Origin: Streptomyces sp. NBC_01465
GTDB taxonomy: Bacteria; Actinomycetota; Actinomycetes; Streptomycetales; Streptomycetaceae
Length of the DNA stretch: 64,000 bases
Direction: 5' to 3'
NCBI RefSeq assembly: GCF_036227325.1
Contig: NZ_CP109467.1
Location: 1,674,001-1,738,000, forward strand
Made by a program: the position numbers and the translations under genes
The notes under the pieces: model-generated
The model's database searches: none
What the model was told of the DNA's origin: nothing
What the model saw: the letters and a program-made list of their open reading frames with translations, nothing else
Part shown: positions 8,254 to 17,046 of the stretch, piece after piece
How positions within the stretch are numbered: position 1 is the stretch's first letter
Layout of the letters: every line of letters begins with the position of its first letter

Positions 8254-11066
8254 CCGGGCCTCCTCAGGGAGACCAGGTCGGCGAGTTCCCTGTCGCCCAG
8301 TTCGGTGAGGGCCGACTCGCCGGAGCCGAGGACGGCCTCCGCCAACGCCCGCTTGGATTCGAGCATTTCGGCGATGCGGTCCTCCACCGTGCCCTCGGCG
8401 ATGATGCGGTGGACCTGGACGGGCTGGGTCTGGCCGATGCGGTAGGCGCGGTCGGTGGCCTGTTCCTCCACGGCCGGGTTCCACCAGCGGTCGTAGTGGA
8501 TGACATGGGCCGCCCTGGTGAGGTTGAGGCCGGTGCCCGCCGCCTTGAGGGAGAGCAGGAAGACCGGGCAATCGCCGGACTGGAAGCGGTCGACCATCTC
8601 TTCGCGCTGGGCGATCGGCGTTCCCCCGTGCAGGAGTTGGGAGGGAATCCCGCGTGCGGCGAGGTGGTGGGAGAGGAGCTGCGCCATGGACACGTACTGC
8701 GTGAAGATCAGGACGGAGTCGTCCTCCGCGAGGATCGTGTCGAGGAGTTCGTCGAGGAGGGCGAGCTTGCCCGAGCGGCCGTTCAGCCGGGTGGGGCCTT
8801 CCTTCAGATACTGCGCGGGATGGTTGCAGATCTGCTTGAGGGCGGTGAGCAGCTTCATGATCCGGGCACGGCGGCCGATGCCCTCGTTGCCCTCGATCGC
8901 CGCCATCGACTCGCGGACCACTGCCTGGTAGAGCGAGGCCTGTTCGCGGGTGAGGGAGACCGGGTGGTCGCTCTCCGTCTTCGGCGGCAGCTCGGGGGCG
9001 ATGCCCGGGTCGGACTTCTTGCGGCGCAGGAGGAAGGGGCGGACGAGGCGGGCCAGGCGCTCCACGGCCTGGTCCTCCTCCCCGTTCTCCACGATGCGGG
9101 CATGGCGGGCGCGGAAGGTCTTGAGGGGGCCGAGCAGACCGGGTGTTGTCCAGTCGAGGAGCGCCCACAGCTCGGAGAGGTTGTTCTCGACGGGCGTGCC
9201 CGTCAGGGCGACGCGGGCCGGCGATGGGATCGTGCGCAGGGCCTTCGCCGTCGCCGCGTTGGGGTTCTTGATGTGCTGCGCCTCGTCGGCGACGACCATC
9301 CCCCAGTCCTGGGTGGCCAGTTGGGCGGCGCTGCTGCGCATCGTTCCGTACGTGGTGAGGACGAAGCCGCTCTCGTCGAGGACATCCAGCGAGCGGTCCG
9401 CGCCGTGGAAGCGGCGCACGGGCACGCCGGGCGCGAAGCGGGTGATCTCGCGCTGCCAGTTGCCCATCAGGGAGGCGGGGCAGACCACCAGGGTCGGTTC
9501 GCTGCGGGCCCGGTGGAGGTGGAGGGCGATCACGGTGATCGTCTTGCCGAGGCCCATGTCGTCGGCGAGGCAGCCGCCCAGGCCCAGCGACGTCATCGTG
9601 TCCAGCCAGGACAGGCCGCGCAGTTGGTAGTCGCGGAGGGTGGCGTCCAGGCCGGGCGGCTGGGGCAGCGGGGGCAGCTCTCCGGTGAGCCGCGCGTGGA
9701 GGGTGGCGAGCGCGCCGACGGGGACCGCCTCGACTGTCTCTCCGTCGATCTCCGCGCTGCCGGTCAGGGCCACGGAGAGCGCGTCGACCGGCTCCAGGAG
9801 GCCCAACTCCCGCTTCCGCGCCTTGCGTACGAGCGCCGGGTCGACCACCACCCACTGGTCGCGCAGCCGCACGATCGGGCGGTGCGACTCCGCGAGGATG
9901 TCCATCTCGGAATCGGTCAGCTTGTCCTCGCCGAGGGCCAACTGCCAGCTGAAGGAGAAGAGTTCCTCCGCGTCGAAGAACGAGGTCCCGTCGGTCGCCG
10001 ACCCCGGCGCCGGGCGCACCACCGCCGTCGCCGTCAGGGAGCGGGCCAGCTCGCGCGGCCAGTGCACGGCCACGCCGGCGGCCGCCAGCTGGGCCGCGGC
10101 CGGCCCGAGCAGTTCGTACAACTCCTCCTCGGTCAGCGGCAGTACGTCGGGGACGCGCCGCTCCAGGAGCTCGGCCAGCGGAGGCCAGACGCGGGCCGCC
10201 CGGCGCAGCGCCAGTACGGCGTCGATCCGCACCCGCGGCCCGAAGTGCTCGTCCCCGTCGCCCGCCCACAGGCGGCCCGCGTCCAGGACGAGCGTCGGGT
10301 CGGCGAGGCTGTGCACCTGCACGATGGCTGCGCCCGCGTGCCGCTCGCCCTGCTCGGCGTCCGGGGCGTGGTCGAAGAGGTCGTACCCGGAGAAGTCGAG
10401 CCGCAGCGAGATCTGCACCCCCGCGTCCGTGCCCGCCGCGACCTCCACCGCCCATTCGCGCAGTCCGGGCAGATGCTGGGGCTCCTGCGCCGCATACGGG
10501 GCGCCTTCGGCGTGCGCCGCAGCCGGGGTGCGCGGCAGGGTGTCGGCGACCGCGTCGAGGAACGACCGTACGAGCGCTTCCGGTTCGGGGACCTGGAGCG
10601 GTGTCCGGCCGGGCAGCGGCACCGCGTGCGCCTGCGAGGGCATCGCCGCCGCGACGGCGCGCAGGTGCGCCACGTCCTCGGCGTCGAGCGGTCCCGCCCG
10701 CCAGGCGTCGTGGTCGTCGGCGGTGAGCCCCGGGAGGAACCGCCCGCGCGCCGCGAGCTGCAGCGCATGCAGTGCGGCCGCACCCCAGCAGCGGGCCGCC
10801 GGGTGGGCGACCGGGCTGTGCCGGGCGGCGACCAGTACCGGCAGCGCCTCGGCCACAGTGAGAGTCACGGCCGGGACCGTACGCCGGCGAGCCGCCGCGC
10901 CCTGGAGCGTGACGACCGTGAGCTCGTCGGGCCCCGGCGGCAGTGCGCCGTCCGGGTCCCAGAAGGCGAACCGGCCCTCGCGCGGCACGGCCCCGGGCAG
11001 GAAGACGGCCGCGCGGCGCACGAGCGTCGCGGAATCGGTCTCCAGCGTCTCCCCCACGTCGCTCAC
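8250..11066 (-). CDS. SNF2-family (SF2) DNA-dependent ATPase/helicase
   Basis: About 938 residues. The C-terminal half holds a full SNF2 engine: DDMGLGKT (Walker A, ~500), CPASLMGNW, DEAQHIKNP (motif II, ~593), LTGTPVENNLSELW, then LIFTQYV, AAGTGLNLT and the RAYRIGQ motif VI. The N-terminal ~450 residues form the helical accessory domain of bacterial HepA/Snf2-like proteins. I chose the GTG preceded by GGGGAGGGG; a TTG six codons upstream is the alternative. It is the first gene of a two-gene unit with the SWIM protein. Its likely role is ATP-driven translocation on duplex DNA; the process served is unknown. Confidence 0.9.
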   Translation of the reverse strand: MSDVGETLETDSATLVRRAAVFLPGAVPREGRFAFWDPDGALPPGPDELTVVTLQGAAARRRTVPAVTLTVAEALPVLVAARHSPVAHPAARCWGAAALHALQLAARGRFLPGLTADDHDAWRAGPLDAEDVAHLRAVAAAMPSQAHAVPLPGRTPLQVPEPEALVRSFLDAVADTLPRTPAAAHAEGAPYAAQEPQHLPGLREWAVEVAAGTDAGVQISLRLDFSGYDLFDHAPDAEQGERHAGAAIVQVHSLADPTLVLDAGRLWAGDGDEHFGPRVRIDAVLALRRAARVWPPLAELLERRVPDVLPLTEEELYELLGPAAAQLAAAGVAVHWPRELARSLTATAVVRPAPGSATDGTSFFDAEELFSFSWQLALGEDKLTDSEMDILAESHRPIVRLRDQWVVVDPALVRKARKRELGLLEPVDALSVALTGSAEIDGETVEAVPVGALATLHARLTGELPPLPQPPGLDATLRDYQLRGLSWLDTMTSLGLGGCLADDMGLGKTITVIALHLHRARSEPTLVVCPASLMGNWQREITRFAPGVPVRRFHGADRSLDVLDESGFVLTTYGTMRSSAAQLATQDWGMVVADEAQHIKNPNAATAKALRTIPSPARVALTGTPVENNLSELWALLDWTTPGLLGPLKTFRARHARIVENGEEDQAVERLARLVRPFLLRRKKSDPGIAPELPPKTESDHPVSLTREQASLYQAVVRESMAAIEGNEGIGRRARIMKLLTALKQICNHPAQYLKEGPTRLNGRSGKLALLDELLDTILAEDDSVLIFTQYVSMAQLLSHHLAARGIPSQLLHGGTPIAQREEMVDRFQSGDCPVFLLSLKAAGTGLNLTRAAHVIHYDRWWNPAVEEQATDRAYRIGQTQPVQVHRIIAEGTVEDRIAEMLESKRALAEAVLGSGESALTELGDRELADLVSLRRPG

Positions 11067-11163
11067 CCGCCCCTCCCCGCTCAAGATCTGATGTCTCTCC
11101 GAGTCTAGGCGCGGGGTCTGACAACGCCCGCGACCAGGCCGTCCACGCAGGTCAGGGGTGCGG

Positions 11164-11427
11164 TCAGAGTGTGCTCGTCACCTGCTGCAGCACATGGTCG
11201 AGGAGCGTTTCGACCAGCTGCTTCGACTCCTCGTCGAGGTCGTCGTCCTCGGGGAGCTCCAGGACTGTCCCCCAGGGGGACTCCGTGAGCCCTGCGTCCC
11301 TGGCGATCGCGTACGCCTCGAGATTGTCGGTGATCATGGTCAGCAGCTGCTGGAACCGCTCCTCGCCCAGCCGGGTCCGGAGCTGCTCCATCAGCAGCAC
11401 GGTGTAGGAGTCCGCCTCGTCGCTCAT
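11164..11427 (-). CDS. Small acidic protein of unknown function
   Basis: An 87-residue acidic, helical protein beginning MSDEADSYTVLLMEQLR, with a central ITDNLEAYAIARDAGL stretch and an acidic LPEDDDLDEES patch. No known domain is recognised. It sits just upstream of the SNF2/SWIM pair in the same orientation, about 100 bp away, so co-transcription is possible. An in-frame upstream start exists, but this ATG gives the cleanest protein. Coding is supported by frame-specific GC3 bias and sensible composition; the function is unknown. Confidence 0.65.
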   Translation of the reverse strand: MSDEADSYTVLLMEQLRTRLGEERFQQLLTMITDNLEAYAIARDAGLTESPWGTVLELPEDDDLDEESKQLVETLLDHVLQQVTSTL

Positions 11428-11532
11428 GACGGAAACCGTAGGCAACCGGCTCGCACAGCGGGCCCGTATCCCTGCTCGACCACTCGTACGAGTGCACGAG
11501 CCGCATCGGCGCGCGCCGTCGGCGCGCGGGTC

Positions 11533-13005
11533 TCAGCGCACGCCGTCCCAGAGCTGCCGCTCCGCCGCCCGCGGGTCCGACTCGGGCGCCGCCAGGACCG
11601 CGCCGTCACCGAAGACCATCGTGGTGCGGGTGGCGGTGTCGTACGGCTCCCAGCCCGGATCCCCGGTCGTCGCGAAGGCCACCCACGCCCCGTGCACGGC
11701 GTCCGCCAGCGCCTGCGGAGCCCGGTCGCCGATCATCGCCGCGTATCCCGGATCCGCCAGATTGTCGAAGACGAAGGCCAGCTCGGAGGCGTGGCAGGCG
11801 CCGAGCCTGCCCCCGAACTGCGGGGAGCACCAGGCGAATTCGTACACATGCGATCCCGGAACCGACTCCGCGAGCCTGATCGCCGGAATCCGGTAGAACC
11901 AGTCCGTCCCGACCGCCTCCAGGACCTCGCCGGGCGTCGCGTCCTCCCGCGCGGCCCGGTAGGCGGCAGGGCCCTTCTCCGGGTCGAGCCCGTAGACCGA
12001 CGCACCGAGTTGCACCCGCTCCTCGGTGATCGCGTCGAGCCGCTCGGTCGGTACGAGGAAGAGACGGTTCTCCTCACGGTTGCTGCCGACCAGCAGTTCG
12101 ACACCGCAGTCGGGTCCCGGGAGCACGAGTCCGTCGGTGACCGGCTCGAAAGGCATCGCGTTGAGCGCCGCGTCGCCCCACACCGCCGGGTCCGGGCGCA
12201 CCGCGAGATCGACCCTCAACATGGCCTGTGCCGCGATCAGTTCGTCCATCGGTACGTCGGCGAAAGCGGCGGCCGTCGCTTCGATCCCGAGCTGCTCCGC
12301 GAGCCGCGCCGTCACCATCCGCGCCGACGCGGGCCGCAGGAAGTGGTGCGCGCCCCCGCTCTGCAGGACCGCCCGCCGGAAGAGTCCGCGCGCCCGCTCC
12401 ATCCCGAGCAGGACGCCGATCGCCATCGCGCCCGCCGACTCCCCGAAGACGGTGACCCGGTCCGGGTCCCCGCCGAAGGCCGCGATGTTGTCGCGCACCC
12501 ACTCCAGGGCAGCGATCTGGTCGAGCAGCCCCCGGTTGTCCGGCACCCCGTCCAGGTGCAGGAATCCGTCCACGCCCAGCCGGTAGTTGACCGTCACGCA
12601 CACCACACCGTCGCGCGCGAAGGCGCTGCCGCTGTACGCCGTCGCCGATCCCGAGCCGTTGGAGAAGGCCCCGCCGTGCAGCCACACCATCACCGGAAGG
12701 CCGCCGTCCGGAGCCGGGGCCGGGTGCGGGGTCCACACATTGAGGTTGAGGCAGTCCTCGCCCTCGATGAAGTCCTCGGGGATCAGTACGTCGAAGGGGG
12801 GCGCGTACGGGGCCTTGGGCACCGTCGGACCGTACGCGAACGCATCGCGCACCCCGTCCCACGCCTCCGCCGGCACCGGCTCCCGGAACCGGCGCTCCCC
12901 GAACGGCGGCCGCGCATAAGGAATCCCGAGGAACGACGCCACCCCGGACGCCTCGTCAAGACACCCACGGACCGCACCCTGCCGGGTCTCGCACACCGGG
13001 TTCAT
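11533..13005 (-). CDS. Type-B carboxylesterase/lipase
   Basis: A 490-residue alpha/beta-hydrolase of the carboxylesterase type-B family. Landmarks are the GIPYARPPFGERRF segment, EDCLNLNVW, the oxyanion-hole HGGAF, and the nucleophile elbow GESAG (Ser ~190). The acid is probably Glu ~311 (GSNREEN) and the base His ~405 (GACHASEL), so the triad looks complete. No signal peptide is visible, suggesting a cytoplasmic enzyme acting on carboxylic esters, possibly of xenobiotics or secondary metabolites. The exact substrate cannot be told from sequence. It lies divergent from the RidA gene. Confidence 0.93.
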   Translation of the reverse strand: MNPVCETRQGAVRGCLDEASGVASFLGIPYARPPFGERRFREPVPAEAWDGVRDAFAYGPTVPKAPYAPPFDVLIPEDFIEGEDCLNLNVWTPHPAPAPDGGLPVMVWLHGGAFSNGSGSATAYSGSAFARDGVVCVTVNYRLGVDGFLHLDGVPDNRGLLDQIAALEWVRDNIAAFGGDPDRVTVFGESAGAMAIGVLLGMERARGLFRRAVLQSGGAHHFLRPASARMVTARLAEQLGIEATAAAFADVPMDELIAAQAMLRVDLAVRPDPAVWGDAALNAMPFEPVTDGLVLPGPDCGVELLVGSNREENRLFLVPTERLDAITEERVQLGASVYGLDPEKGPAAYRAAREDATPGEVLEAVGTDWFYRIPAIRLAESVPGSHVYEFAWCSPQFGGRLGACHASELAFVFDNLADPGYAAMIGDRAPQALADAVHGAWVAFATTGDPGWEPYDTATRTTMVFGDGAVLAAPESDPRAAERQLWDGVR

Positions 13006-13190
13006 ACAGCTCGGATCCCCTCAGTCACCCGCTCGAACGAGCCCCGCACCAGGCTCTGCCCTCTCTCGTACCCCGCCGCCCGCCTCCCTGTAAAGATCCC
13101 GGCGGGCGCCGCGAAAATCGGCTGACGCGGCGGGCGCGACCGTGCAGGGTGAGGTCGCCCGGTCCACGCCCAACCGCAGGAGACGACCCC

Positions 13191-13589
13191 ATGGTCCAGC
13201 GCACCACCGTGCCCACCCTCTTTCCGCCCCCCATGTACGCCCACGCCGCCGTCGTCGAGGCTGGGGAGCGCCTCGCCTTCATGGCCGGGTCCGTGCCCCT
13301 CGACCCCGAGGGCAATCTGATCGGCGAGGGCGACCCGGTCCGTCAGGCGGAGCAGGTCATCGCCAACCTCGACGAGGCGCTGCGGGCCGTCGGCAGCGAC
13401 CTCTCGCGGACCGTCGCCACCACGGTGTACGTCGTCGCCGACGAGCCCGCGGCCCTCACGGCGGTCTGGGAGGTCGTACGGGCCTCCGGCCTCAGCGACG
13501 GGCCCCACACCTCGACCCTCCTCGGCGTCTCCTGCCTGGGCTACACCGGGCAGCTGGTGGAGATCACCGCGACCGCCGTCGTGCCGTAG
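13191..13589 (+). CDS. RidA/YjgF-family protein (reactive imine deaminase-like)
   Basis: A 132-residue single-domain chorismatase-fold protein, starting at an ATG with AGGAG 8 nt upstream. It has AFMAGSVPLDPEGNL and VRQAEQVIANLDEALRAVGSDLS, the usual RidA pattern, and TTVYVVAD. The catalytic-type Arg of archetypal RidA (C-terminal 'RxxV' region) is not obvious: the C-terminus reads LVEITATAVVP, so it may belong to another subfamily without deaminase activity. RidA proteins form trimers that hydrolyse enamine/imine intermediates released by PLP enzymes. A different open frame spans the same bases but has no family signature. Confidence 0.85.
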   Translation: MVQRTTVPTLFPPPMYAHAAVVEAGERLAFMAGSVPLDPEGNLIGEGDPVRQAEQVIANLDEALRAVGSDLSRTVATTVYVVADEPAALTAVWEVVRASGLSDGPHTSTLLGVSCLGYTGQLVEITATAVVP

Positions 13590-13694
13590 CGGGAGCGCGG
13601 GGTCCCCCGGGCGGCGGAGCCCCGGATGCCGTGCGGCCCAGGTCGCGGCAGGGTTGCTTGCACCAGTGACTCTCCGTACAGACGAGGACCGCAC

Positions 13695-14039
13695 ATGTCC
13701 GATCCCCGGCACCGGCGTCTCGGCATCATCGCCGGGGCGATGCTCCTGCCCCTCGCCGTCGCGGGCTGCTCCGGCCTCGGCCGCAGCGCCGTCGGCACCA
13801 TTTCGTACAAGATGGGGGACGGCAGGATCATCAGCGAGACCAGCCCGTCCGTCCGCGGCTGCCATGTCCTCCTGGGCGACGGCGGCGCCAAGGAGATCCT
13901 CAACAACACCCTGGTCGACCTGGTGATGTACCCCAACGCGGACTGCACCGGCGAGCCGTCCGCCTACTCGGCGACCACGCTGACCAACCGGGTCGCGCCG
14001 TCCTCCAAGAACTGGCACAGCTTCACGATCGTCCACTGA
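13695..14039 (+). CDS. Small predicted lipoprotein
   Basis: A 114-residue protein with a basic N-terminus (DPRHRRLG), a hydrophobic core and a lipobox (AVAGC, Cys ~24), so it is probably lipidated and anchored outside the membrane. The mature part has two more Cys (RGCHVLLGDGG and NADCTGE), compatible with a disulfide. The start ATG follows GAGGA at 6 nt. A strong stem-loop lies just after the stop. No known family is recognised. Confidence 0.75.
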   Translation: MSDPRHRRLGIIAGAMLLPLAVAGCSGLGRSAVGTISYKMGDGRIISETSPSVRGCHVLLGDGGAKEILNNTLVDLVMYPNADCTGEPSAYSATTLTNRVAPSSKNWHSFTIVH

Positions 14040-14053
14040 TCGCACGCATGCCG

Positions 14054-14087
14054 ACGGCCCGCCCCTGTGGTTCAGGGGGCGGGCCGT
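14054..14087. terminator. Bidirectional stem-loop terminator between convergent genes
   Basis: A perfect 12-bp inverted repeat (ACGGCCCGCCCC paired with GGGGCGGGCCGT) with a 10-nt loop lies between the convergent lipoprotein and DoxX genes. There is no strong T-run, as is common for streptomycete terminators. Confidence 0.75.
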
Positions 14088-14111
14088 TCGGCGCGGTCGG
14101 CGGGCCTGGTG

Positions 14112-14564
14112 TCACGCCCGCCTGCGGACGAGTGTGACCAGGGCCTTCGCGTGGTGGCGCCGGGCCCGGGCGATGAAGACCAGCGGCACGATCAGGAGCA
14201 GGGGCATGAAGGCGTTGGCCGGGTCGAGCAGGGTCAGCTGGACGGTCGACGCGCCGATCATGAGCCCGATGTACGCCACCGCGGCGGCGCTGGCCAGCGC
14301 GGGGATGAAGAGCAGTGCCACGGCACCGGAGAACTCCAGGGCGCCGATGACGTACATCGACCAGTGGGCCCAGCCCATGCGGTCGAAGGACTCGACGGCG
14401 TCGGACTGCGCGATCAGCTTGGCGAAGCCGCTGAAGCCGTAGAGCAGGGCGAGCAGGATCTGGGCGGTGCGCAGGACGACGGCGCCGCGGGTGCGGGTGC
14501 GGGTCGTGCCGGTGGCGGGGGTGGCGGCTGCGTTGGTGTTCTGGCTGATCGTGACCTCGGACAT
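14112..14564 (-). CDS. DoxX-family membrane protein
   Basis: About 150 residues from an ATG behind GGAGGAG. Four hydrophobic helices match the DoxX fold: VLRTAQILLALLYGFSGFAKL, YVIGALEFSGAVALLFIPAL, AAAVAYIGLMIGAS and LLLIVPLVFIA. The first helix carries the family's characteristic G-x-x-KL motif. DoxX-like proteins are small quinone- or thiol-linked membrane proteins linked in mycobacteria to redox homeostasis. No partner (a SseA-like sulfurtransferase or superoxide dismutase) is adjacent, so its role here is unclear. Confidence 0.85.
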   Translation of the reverse strand: MSEVTISQNTNAAATPATGTTRTRTRGAVVLRTAQILLALLYGFSGFAKLIAQSDAVESFDRMGWAHWSMYVIGALEFSGAVALLFIPALASAAAVAYIGLMIGASTVQLTLLDPANAFMPLLLIVPLVFIARARRHHAKALVTLVRRRA

Positions 14565-14630
14565 GGTGGTCTCCTCCGGGAAGCGTTCTGTTTGGCTCTC
14601 GGAGATGTAGACGGGACCACCGCCCAAAAC

Positions 14631-15332
14631 TCATCGCTGCGGCAGCGCGCGCACCCAAATTCCGTCGTCCGTCAGGTACTTGTCGACCTTCAGGCCCGCC
14701 TCGGCCAGCTCGTGCTCGAACTCCTCCTTGGCGAGCGGGCGCGACCGGAACGTCTGGGTCCAGGTCGCGTCGGGGTAGACGTACTCGCAGAACAGGGTGT
14801 CGAAGCCGTCGGCGGCCGGTGCCGCGGACTTGATCCGTACGATCCCGCCCGCGCCGTTGTCGCGTTCGCGCGGCAGATCGGTGTGCCAGTCGAGGCCCTC
14901 GCGCTGGATCAGGACGCAGCCGTCGTCCGTGACATGGCGGCGGCAGACACGCAGCATCTCCGCGCTGACCTTCGGGTCCGCGAAGTGCACCAGGAACGAC
15001 GCGAGCATGACCACGTCGAAGGTCTCGCCGAGGTCGAGCGTCTCTATGGAGCTGCGGACCGTACGCACGCCGGGTATCTGCCCGACCGCCTCCAGCATCT
15101 CCGGTGACTCGTCGACCGCGGTGACCGCGAAGCCGTTCGCGACCAGGGGGCGTGTCACCCGGCCCGCGCCGCAGCCCAGTTCCAGGAGGCGCGCCCCGGC
15201 GGGGACGGCGCCCGCGATGATGTCCGGTTCGTCGCCGACGGGCAGCCGGCGGTAGAGGTCGACCGAGCAGCCGTCGGGCGTGCGCACCCCGGGGCCGGTC
15301 CCTCCATATCCCTCACGTGTCGTAGCGCTCAT
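14631..15332 (-). CDS. Class I SAM-dependent methyltransferase
   Basis: About 233 residues with a Rossmann-type methyltransferase core: motif I LLELGCGAGRV, motif II acidic residue in VTAVDESPEML, and motif IV-like FDVVMLASFLVHF. The substrate-binding C-terminal part is short. There are two candidate starts, this ATG or a GTG three codons upstream; neither has a strong ribosome site. The substrate cannot be inferred from the neighbours (a DoxX protein and an acyltransferase-like gene in the same orientation). Confidence 0.85.
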   Translation of the reverse strand: MSATTREGYGGTGPGVRTPDGCSVDLYRRLPVGDEPDIIAGAVPAGARLLELGCGAGRVTRPLVANGFAVTAVDESPEMLEAVGQIPGVRTVRSSIETLDLGETFDVVMLASFLVHFADPKVSAEMLRVCRRHVTDDGCVLIQREGLDWHTDLPRERDNGAGGIVRIKSAAPAADGFDTLFCEYVYPDATWTQTFRSRPLAKEEFEHELAEAGLKVDKYLTDDGIWVRALPQR

Positions 15333-15368
15333 GTACCGCACAACGAACGGCCGTTCACCGGCGTTCCC

Positions 15369-16268
15369 TCACATCGCGAACCAGCCGTGTCCGATGTACC
15401 AGTGCCCGCCGGCCAGGAGGTGACCTGCGACGGCCCGCTCCACGGAGGTCCGCTGCGGGAGCGTCGCGGGGTCGAGGTCCGGGTTGCCGTAGACGAAGGA
15501 GACGGGTTCGCGGTCGCTGGGCTCCTCCGCCGCGTAGGCGGTGCGGAACAGCTCCTGGAAGCGCAGGATGTTGGAGCCGGCGGGCAGGTGGGACCGCAGC
15601 TGCGGATCGAGCAGCCAGGAGTGGCAGACGGCCACCCGGCTGGGCTCGTCGGGAAAGTGGCGTGCGAAGAATTCCCTGGCCTGAGCGATGGAGTCGGCGC
15701 AGGCGCGGGGCGTCAACGGCCCCAGGAAGTCCGGGATGTGGATGCTCAGACAGGGATCCCCGGGTGCGAACGGCAGCCCGGCCGCGCGGATCGCCTGCCC
15801 CGTACGCCCACCGAGCAGGGCGCGCTGGAAGTGCAGCCGCCCGAGCTGATAGATCTCCCCCCGGAAGTGCAGCCGCAGCCACCCCGGCACGCTCAGACCA
15901 CCGACCCCGTACCGCCTGCGGTGGACGGCGATGTGCCGCCCCAGGTCGGCGAGGGTGTGCCGGGCGACGCGCTCGGGTATCCCGCGCTCCCGGTGATAGG
16001 CCCGGACGTACGGCAGCGCCGCGACGCACACGAAGACCGGAAACCAGCGCCGCAATTCCTCTCCCAACCCATCGGGCAGGGGCGGCAGTTCGGAGTAGAC
16101 CTCCACCGTCCCCATGTCCCGCACGAGCGCCTCGACGGACCGCTCCAACAGCTCCGTCAGCGCGGGCGCGCCCGCGAATCTGCGGCCGAGGGCGACGAGT
16201 TCATTGATGTCCTCGTGCGGTACGGCCAGATCCAGCAGCACCGCGGGGAGATCTTCCATGGGCAGCAT
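15369..16268 (-). CDS. Acyltransferase-like protein (GNAT-related, two-domain)
   Basis: About 299 residues. The N-terminal half is helical (LPAVLLDLAVPHEDINELVAL). The C-terminal half has LRLHFRGEIYQLGRLHFQRA, CLSIHIPDFLGPLTP, AVCHSWLLDPQL and NILRFQELF, a pattern I associate with the actinobacterial acyltransferase domain family related to GNAT folds. The conserved His and 'HSWLLDP' are likely functional residues. It is not membrane-bound. It is divergent from the DUF6343 gene; the start was chosen at the ATG beyond which similarity stops. Neither acyl donor nor acceptor is known. Confidence 0.72.
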   Translation of the reverse strand: MLPMEDLPAVLLDLAVPHEDINELVALGRRFAGAPALTELLERSVEALVRDMGTVEVYSELPPLPDGLGEELRRWFPVFVCVAALPYVRAYHRERGIPERVARHTLADLGRHIAVHRRRYGVGGLSVPGWLRLHFRGEIYQLGRLHFQRALLGGRTGQAIRAAGLPFAPGDPCLSIHIPDFLGPLTPRACADSIAQAREFFARHFPDEPSRVAVCHSWLLDPQLRSHLPAGSNILRFQELFRTAYAAEEPSDREPVSFVYGNPDLDPATLPQRTSVERAVAGHLLAGGHWYIGHGWFAM

Positions 16269-16319
16269 GCGCGTCACCCTAACCAGTACCGGGTACAACG
16301 TCAGTAAGAGGCGATGGCC

Positions 16320-16592
16320 ATGCGCACAGGGAGTGAACCGACCACTGCACGCAGTCCCCTGCGGATGCGGTTCTGGCTGAGCATCTGGGGCCTGATCTGG
16401 GCGATCGGCGGCACGGTGGCCTTCACAGCGGCGGGCCGCCCCGGCTGGGCGGCGGCGTGCGGCGCACTGACGGCGGTCATAGCGGTGGACCTGACGATGA
16501 TCGTCCACCACATCCACCAGGGCCCCCACTACCAGCCGGGCCGCGACATCCCCCCGTACGAACCGGACCGGGGCGACAACCGTCGTCGCTAG
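16320..16592 (+). CDS. DUF6343 family small membrane protein
   Basis: A 90-residue protein beginning MRTGSEPTTARSPLRMRFWL, which is the family's standard opening, then two transmembrane helices (LSIWGLIWAIGGTVAFTAA and AACGALTAVIAVDLTMIVHHI), and a polar tail with HYQPGRDIPPYEPD. This ATG has AAGAGG at 8 nt, whereas one two codons earlier has none at a usable distance. The family is restricted to streptomycetes and relatives and its function is unknown. Its stop codon shares the tetranucleotide CTAG with the stop of the convergent TPR gene. Confidence 0.85.
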   Translation: MRTGSEPTTARSPLRMRFWLSIWGLIWAIGGTVAFTAAGRPGWAAACGALTAVIAVDLTMIVHHIHQGPHYQPGRDIPPYEPDRGDNRRR

Positions 16593-16987
16593 CGGCTCTC
16601 GCCGTCGAGACCGTCGGGGCCGTCCGGTCCCTCGAAGCGGGCGGCCTGCAGATACTCCGGCTTCGGGTCCAGGGCTGCCGCGAGGCGGAAGTGGCGGCGG
16701 GCCTGTTCCGGGCGGCCGGCTCGTTCGAAGGTGCGGGCCAGGGCGAAGTGGACGAACGCGTTGTCCGGTTCGCGCTCCAGGACCAGCTGGAACTCCAGCT
16801 CCGCCGGGCGCAGTTGGGCCGCCGCGAAGAAGGCGCGGGCGCGCAGCAGGCGGGCCGCCGTGTTCTCCGGGTGGGCCGCGATGACCTCGTCCAGCAGCTT
16901 CACGGCACCGCGCGGGTCCCGTGCGGCGAGCAGTTGCTCGGCGGCGCGGTAGTCGATGACATGGGTCTCTGGGGTGCTGTGGGACAC
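16589..16987 (-). CDS. Tetratricopeptide-repeat protein
   Basis: A 132-residue helical protein starting at GTG with GGAAGGAA 8 nt upstream. About three TPR units are visible: AAEQLLAARDPRGAVKLLDEVIAAHPENTAA, then a repeat starting RLLRARAFFAAAQ, then AFVHFALARTFERAGRPEQA. It is probably a soluble protein-protein interaction module. The last residues are low-complexity (PDGPDGLDGESR). It shows no catalytic domain, and no client can be named. Confidence 0.88.
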   Translation of the reverse strand: MSHSTPETHVIDYRAAEQLLAARDPRGAVKLLDEVIAAHPENTAARLLRARAFFAAAQLRPAELEFQLVLEREPDNAFVHFALARTFERAGRPEQARRHFRLAAALDPKPEYLQAARFEGPDGPDGLDGESR

Positions 16988-17046
16988 GGTTGCATTCCTT
17001 CCCGGTACTCACCTGCGCAACGCATGATGCGGGCCACGTATTCCGG

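Noticed and set aside
8190..11108. Very long open frame antisense to the SNF2 helicase gene (about 970 codons)
   Set aside because: It is a by-product of GC3 bias; its translation is Arg/Gly/Ala-rich with no domain, while the opposite strand encodes a complete SNF2 helicase.
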